From Candidatus Bipolaricaulota bacterium (lineage in GTDB: Bacteria; Bipolaricaulota; Bipolaricaulia; M55B111), in NCBI GenBank assembly GCA_018334615.1, contig JAGXLP010000049.1, forward strand, positions 1 to 8,396: a stretch of 8,396 nucleotides of DNA. Direction: 5' to 3'. Positions 7,192 through 8,396 of the stretch are shown in pieces. Below the pieces are notes generated by a model. That model had not been told where the DNA came from, did not search any database, and saw nothing but the letters and a program-made list of their open reading frames with translations. A program made the position numbers and the translations under genes. The first letter of the stretch is position 1. Each line of letters starts with the position of its first letter.

Positions 7192-7218
7192 ATTATGTCA
7201 GCCAGACGCGATATTCAA
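7192..7218 (-). promoter_or_regulatory. Weak candidate promoter of the HPP gene
   Basis: On the minus strand an extended -10 TGaCATAAT (hexamer 7192-7197, five of six bases) is preceded by TTGAAT (7213-7218) at a short 15-base spacing. The start would be about 14 bases before the ATG. Spacing makes this marginal; transcription from upstream is equally possible. Confidence 0.25.
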
Positions 7219-7233
7219 GAACCTTCCTCACTG

Positions 7234-7290
7234 CGGGTGGTTGTGAAAAAATCGCTCCCACCCGGCCTCCTTTAATGTAGAGCGTTTTAA
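7234..7290 (-). promoter_or_regulatory. Structured leader element, copy 2 (between M20 and HPP genes), with terminator-like part
   Basis: On the minus strand: TTAAAACGCTCTAC (7277-7290), AAAGGAGGC (7265-7273), then a 7-bp stem CGGGTGG (7258-7264) with CCACCCG (7234-7240) around a 17-base loop that contains six T and TCACAA. Order and loop length match the copy at 4192-4254 while the stem bases differ. A second pairing is possible: AAAACGCTC (7280-7288) with GAGCG (7253-7257) followed by ATTTTTT, which would look like an intrinsic terminator for the M20 gene about 35 bases after its stop. The two pairings compete, as in attenuators. A 22-codon frame from GTG at 7259-7261 follows AAAGGAGG but its spacing is short. 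Confidence 0.5.
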
Positions 7291-7322
7291 CAGGAAGCAA
7301 ATATGGCTCACGACAGGAAGGT

Positions 7323-8396
7323 CTACCTGTTCAAAAAGTCAAATATCGCTCCCAGGTAGACTTTAGTTACGGGTAACAGTGTATCCAGGTTAACGTATTC
7401 ATCTGCGCCATGGAGCCCGTTACCATCCGGTCCAAATACCACGGTGGGGATATTTTTTCGGCTCACAAAGACGTTGGCGTCCATGATTCCTTTTACGTAG
7501 CCCAGTTTGGGTTTCTCACCGGTTGTAAGTCGGTAATTTTCCACCACATCCTTAAATATTCCTTCCTCGGGTGATTGAGTTATAGGGTCATAAGACGGGG
7601 GAATACTTTTCACCTCGATACTGGAATTCAACTGGGCTTTTTCAATCAAATCTTCCATGTCCTTTACGGCAGATTCTATGGATTCACCGGGGACCAACAA
7701 TCTATTAATGACTGCCCGGCTTTTATCCGGTACACTCACGCTATATTTTTTGTAACCGCCCTCGAACTTCAGTGTACAAATATTTCCCGGGCCGAAATCA
7801 GGGTGATCTATCATCCTGATTTTATCCAGCTGACTTACAAGTTCAGCCAGATCCTCGATTGCGTTCACACCCCTTTCAGGATAAAAACCGTGGGCCGACT
7901 TCCCTCTAGCGGTCACCTCGTAAAGTACCTTACCCGTGATACCTTGAGGGATGGGTTGATCGGAGGTTCCAAAATGGGGCTCTCCTATCAGAATCGCTGA
8001 CGAATCGGCAAGCTCGGAATTCAACAATTCTTTGGCTCCAGCGGAATAACCCTCTTCATCGATTACTGCGCTGTACGCAATGCTGCCGTTCAAATTGGGG
8101 TCCGCCTGTACCAAGACACGATAAGCCTCAAGCGCGCAGGCCAAACCGGCTTTCATATCCCAGGAACCAAGACCGTATAGTTTTCCGTCCTTTACCGTTG
8201 GAGTGAAGGGGTCCTCCTTCCATCCCTCGCAGACGGGTACCGTATCGGTATGGCCATTAAAGGTAATTAGGGGTCCATCTCCGTTGAGCTGAAAGACGCT
8301 GTAAACGTTCTTTCGGCCCTTTTTAACGTCTTGAAACCTGGGATCCGTTCCAAGCTGATCCAGTTTACCACCTATACACTCGGCAAGTTCCGTTTC
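7323..8396 (-). CDS. M20 family metallopeptidase (ArgE/DapE-like), N-terminus missing
   Basis: The frame is open through the right edge: 357 residues are visible and roughly 40 N-terminal residues are outside. This is a cytosolic two-metal amidohydrolase of the acetylornithine deacetylase / succinyl-diaminopimelate desuccinylase group, or a related dipeptidase. Visible residues, numbered in the fragment: GHTDTVP (metal His49, Asp51), GLGSWDM (bridging Asp80), IDEEG (base Glu114, metal Glu115), IGEP (metal Glu139), the dimerisation-domain motif GKSAHGFYPERGVNAIE that supplies the inter-subunit His, and GPDGNGLHGADE (metal His329). All catalytic positions are intact; the usual Arg in GRGS is Leu. 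The substrate cannot be decided from sequence or neighbours. No biosynthetic arg or lys gene is beside it; the next gene downstream encodes the HPP protein. Confidence 0.95.
   Translation of the reverse strand, partial: ETELAECIGGKLDQLGTDPRFQDVKKGRKNVYSVFQLNGDGPLITFNGHTDTVPVCEGWKEDPFTPTVKDGKLYGLGSWDMKAGLACALEAYRVLVQADPNLNGSIAYSAVIDEEGYSAGAKELLNSELADSSAILIGEPHFGTSDQPIPQGITGKVLYEVTARGKSAHGFYPERGVNAIEDLAELVSQLDKIRMIDHPDFGPGNICTLKFEGGYKKYSVSVPDKSRAVINRLLVPGESIESAVKDMEDLIEKAQLNSSIEVKSIPPSYDPITQSPEEGIFKDVVENYRLTTGEKPKLGYVKGIMDANVFVSRKNIPTVVFGPDGNGLHGADEYVNLDTLLPVTKVYLGAIFDFLNR

Noticed and set aside
7193..7261. 22-codon leader peptide from GTG after AAAGGAGG
   Set aside because: The spacing of about four bases is short, and the matching position in the other leader copy is CTG rather than a usual start, so coding is not supported.
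7575..8000. Plus-strand open frame of 141 codons
   Set aside because: It is antisense to the conserved M20 gene and shows no domain or ribosome site.
8154..8156. ATG here as the start of the M20 protein
   Set aside because: It is the Met of the conserved GLGSWDM motif; the frame continues upstream through GHTDTVP to the window edge.

Overview
The window carries five genes, all on the minus strand, read from right to left: an M20 metallopeptidase (7323-8396, N-terminus outside the window), a small HPP-family membrane protein (6716-7171), a 707-residue secreted protein with lectin-like repeats (4390-6513), a 1324-residue secreted mosaic protein (193-4167), and the signal-peptide end of another exported protein that runs off the left edge (1-80). 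No rRNA, tRNA, transposase, CRISPR array or phage gene is visible, and there is no gene-free stretch longer than about 220 bases. The host cannot be named. Strong GGAGGT ribosome binding sites, one TTG start and bacterial-looking promoter boxes (TTGACA/TATTAT before the 1324-residue gene, a TATAAT before the 707-residue gene) favour a bacterium. All the protein families also occur in archaea, so an archaeon is not excluded.

Right part (6716-8396): the M20 enzyme keeps every metal and catalytic residue of the ArgE/DapE group and is a housekeeping or peptide-catabolic hydrolase. The HPP protein is a short hydrophobic protein with the HPP signature. The 151-base gap between them holds a structured element.

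Left and middle part (1-6513): three successive genes encode exported proteins. The 1324-residue protein is the most remarkable item: signal peptide, PQQ-like beta-propeller, about four PKD-like domains, a cysteine-rich segment with a secreted phospholipase A2-like CxxHDxC(Y/F)xxC motif, then two PLAT/LH2 lipid-binding domains. It looks like a secreted lipid-targeting protein. Its neighbour has three copies of a beta-sandwich repeat resembling H-type lectins, a discoidin-like cysteine-containing domain and further unnamed domains, so it probably binds a surface ligand. They may act together outside the cell, but that is inference from proximity.

Non-coding structure: the leader of the 1324-residue gene and the leader of the HPP gene share a roughly 60-base element: a TTTAAAA-like box, CTCTAC, AAGGAGGC, then a 7-bp stem with a 17-nt pyrimidine-rich loop. 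The stem sequences differ but pairing is kept in both, which suggests a conserved RNA or a dispersed palindromic repeat. A perfect 9-bp inverted repeat overlaps the predicted -35 box of the 1324-residue gene and looks like an operator.
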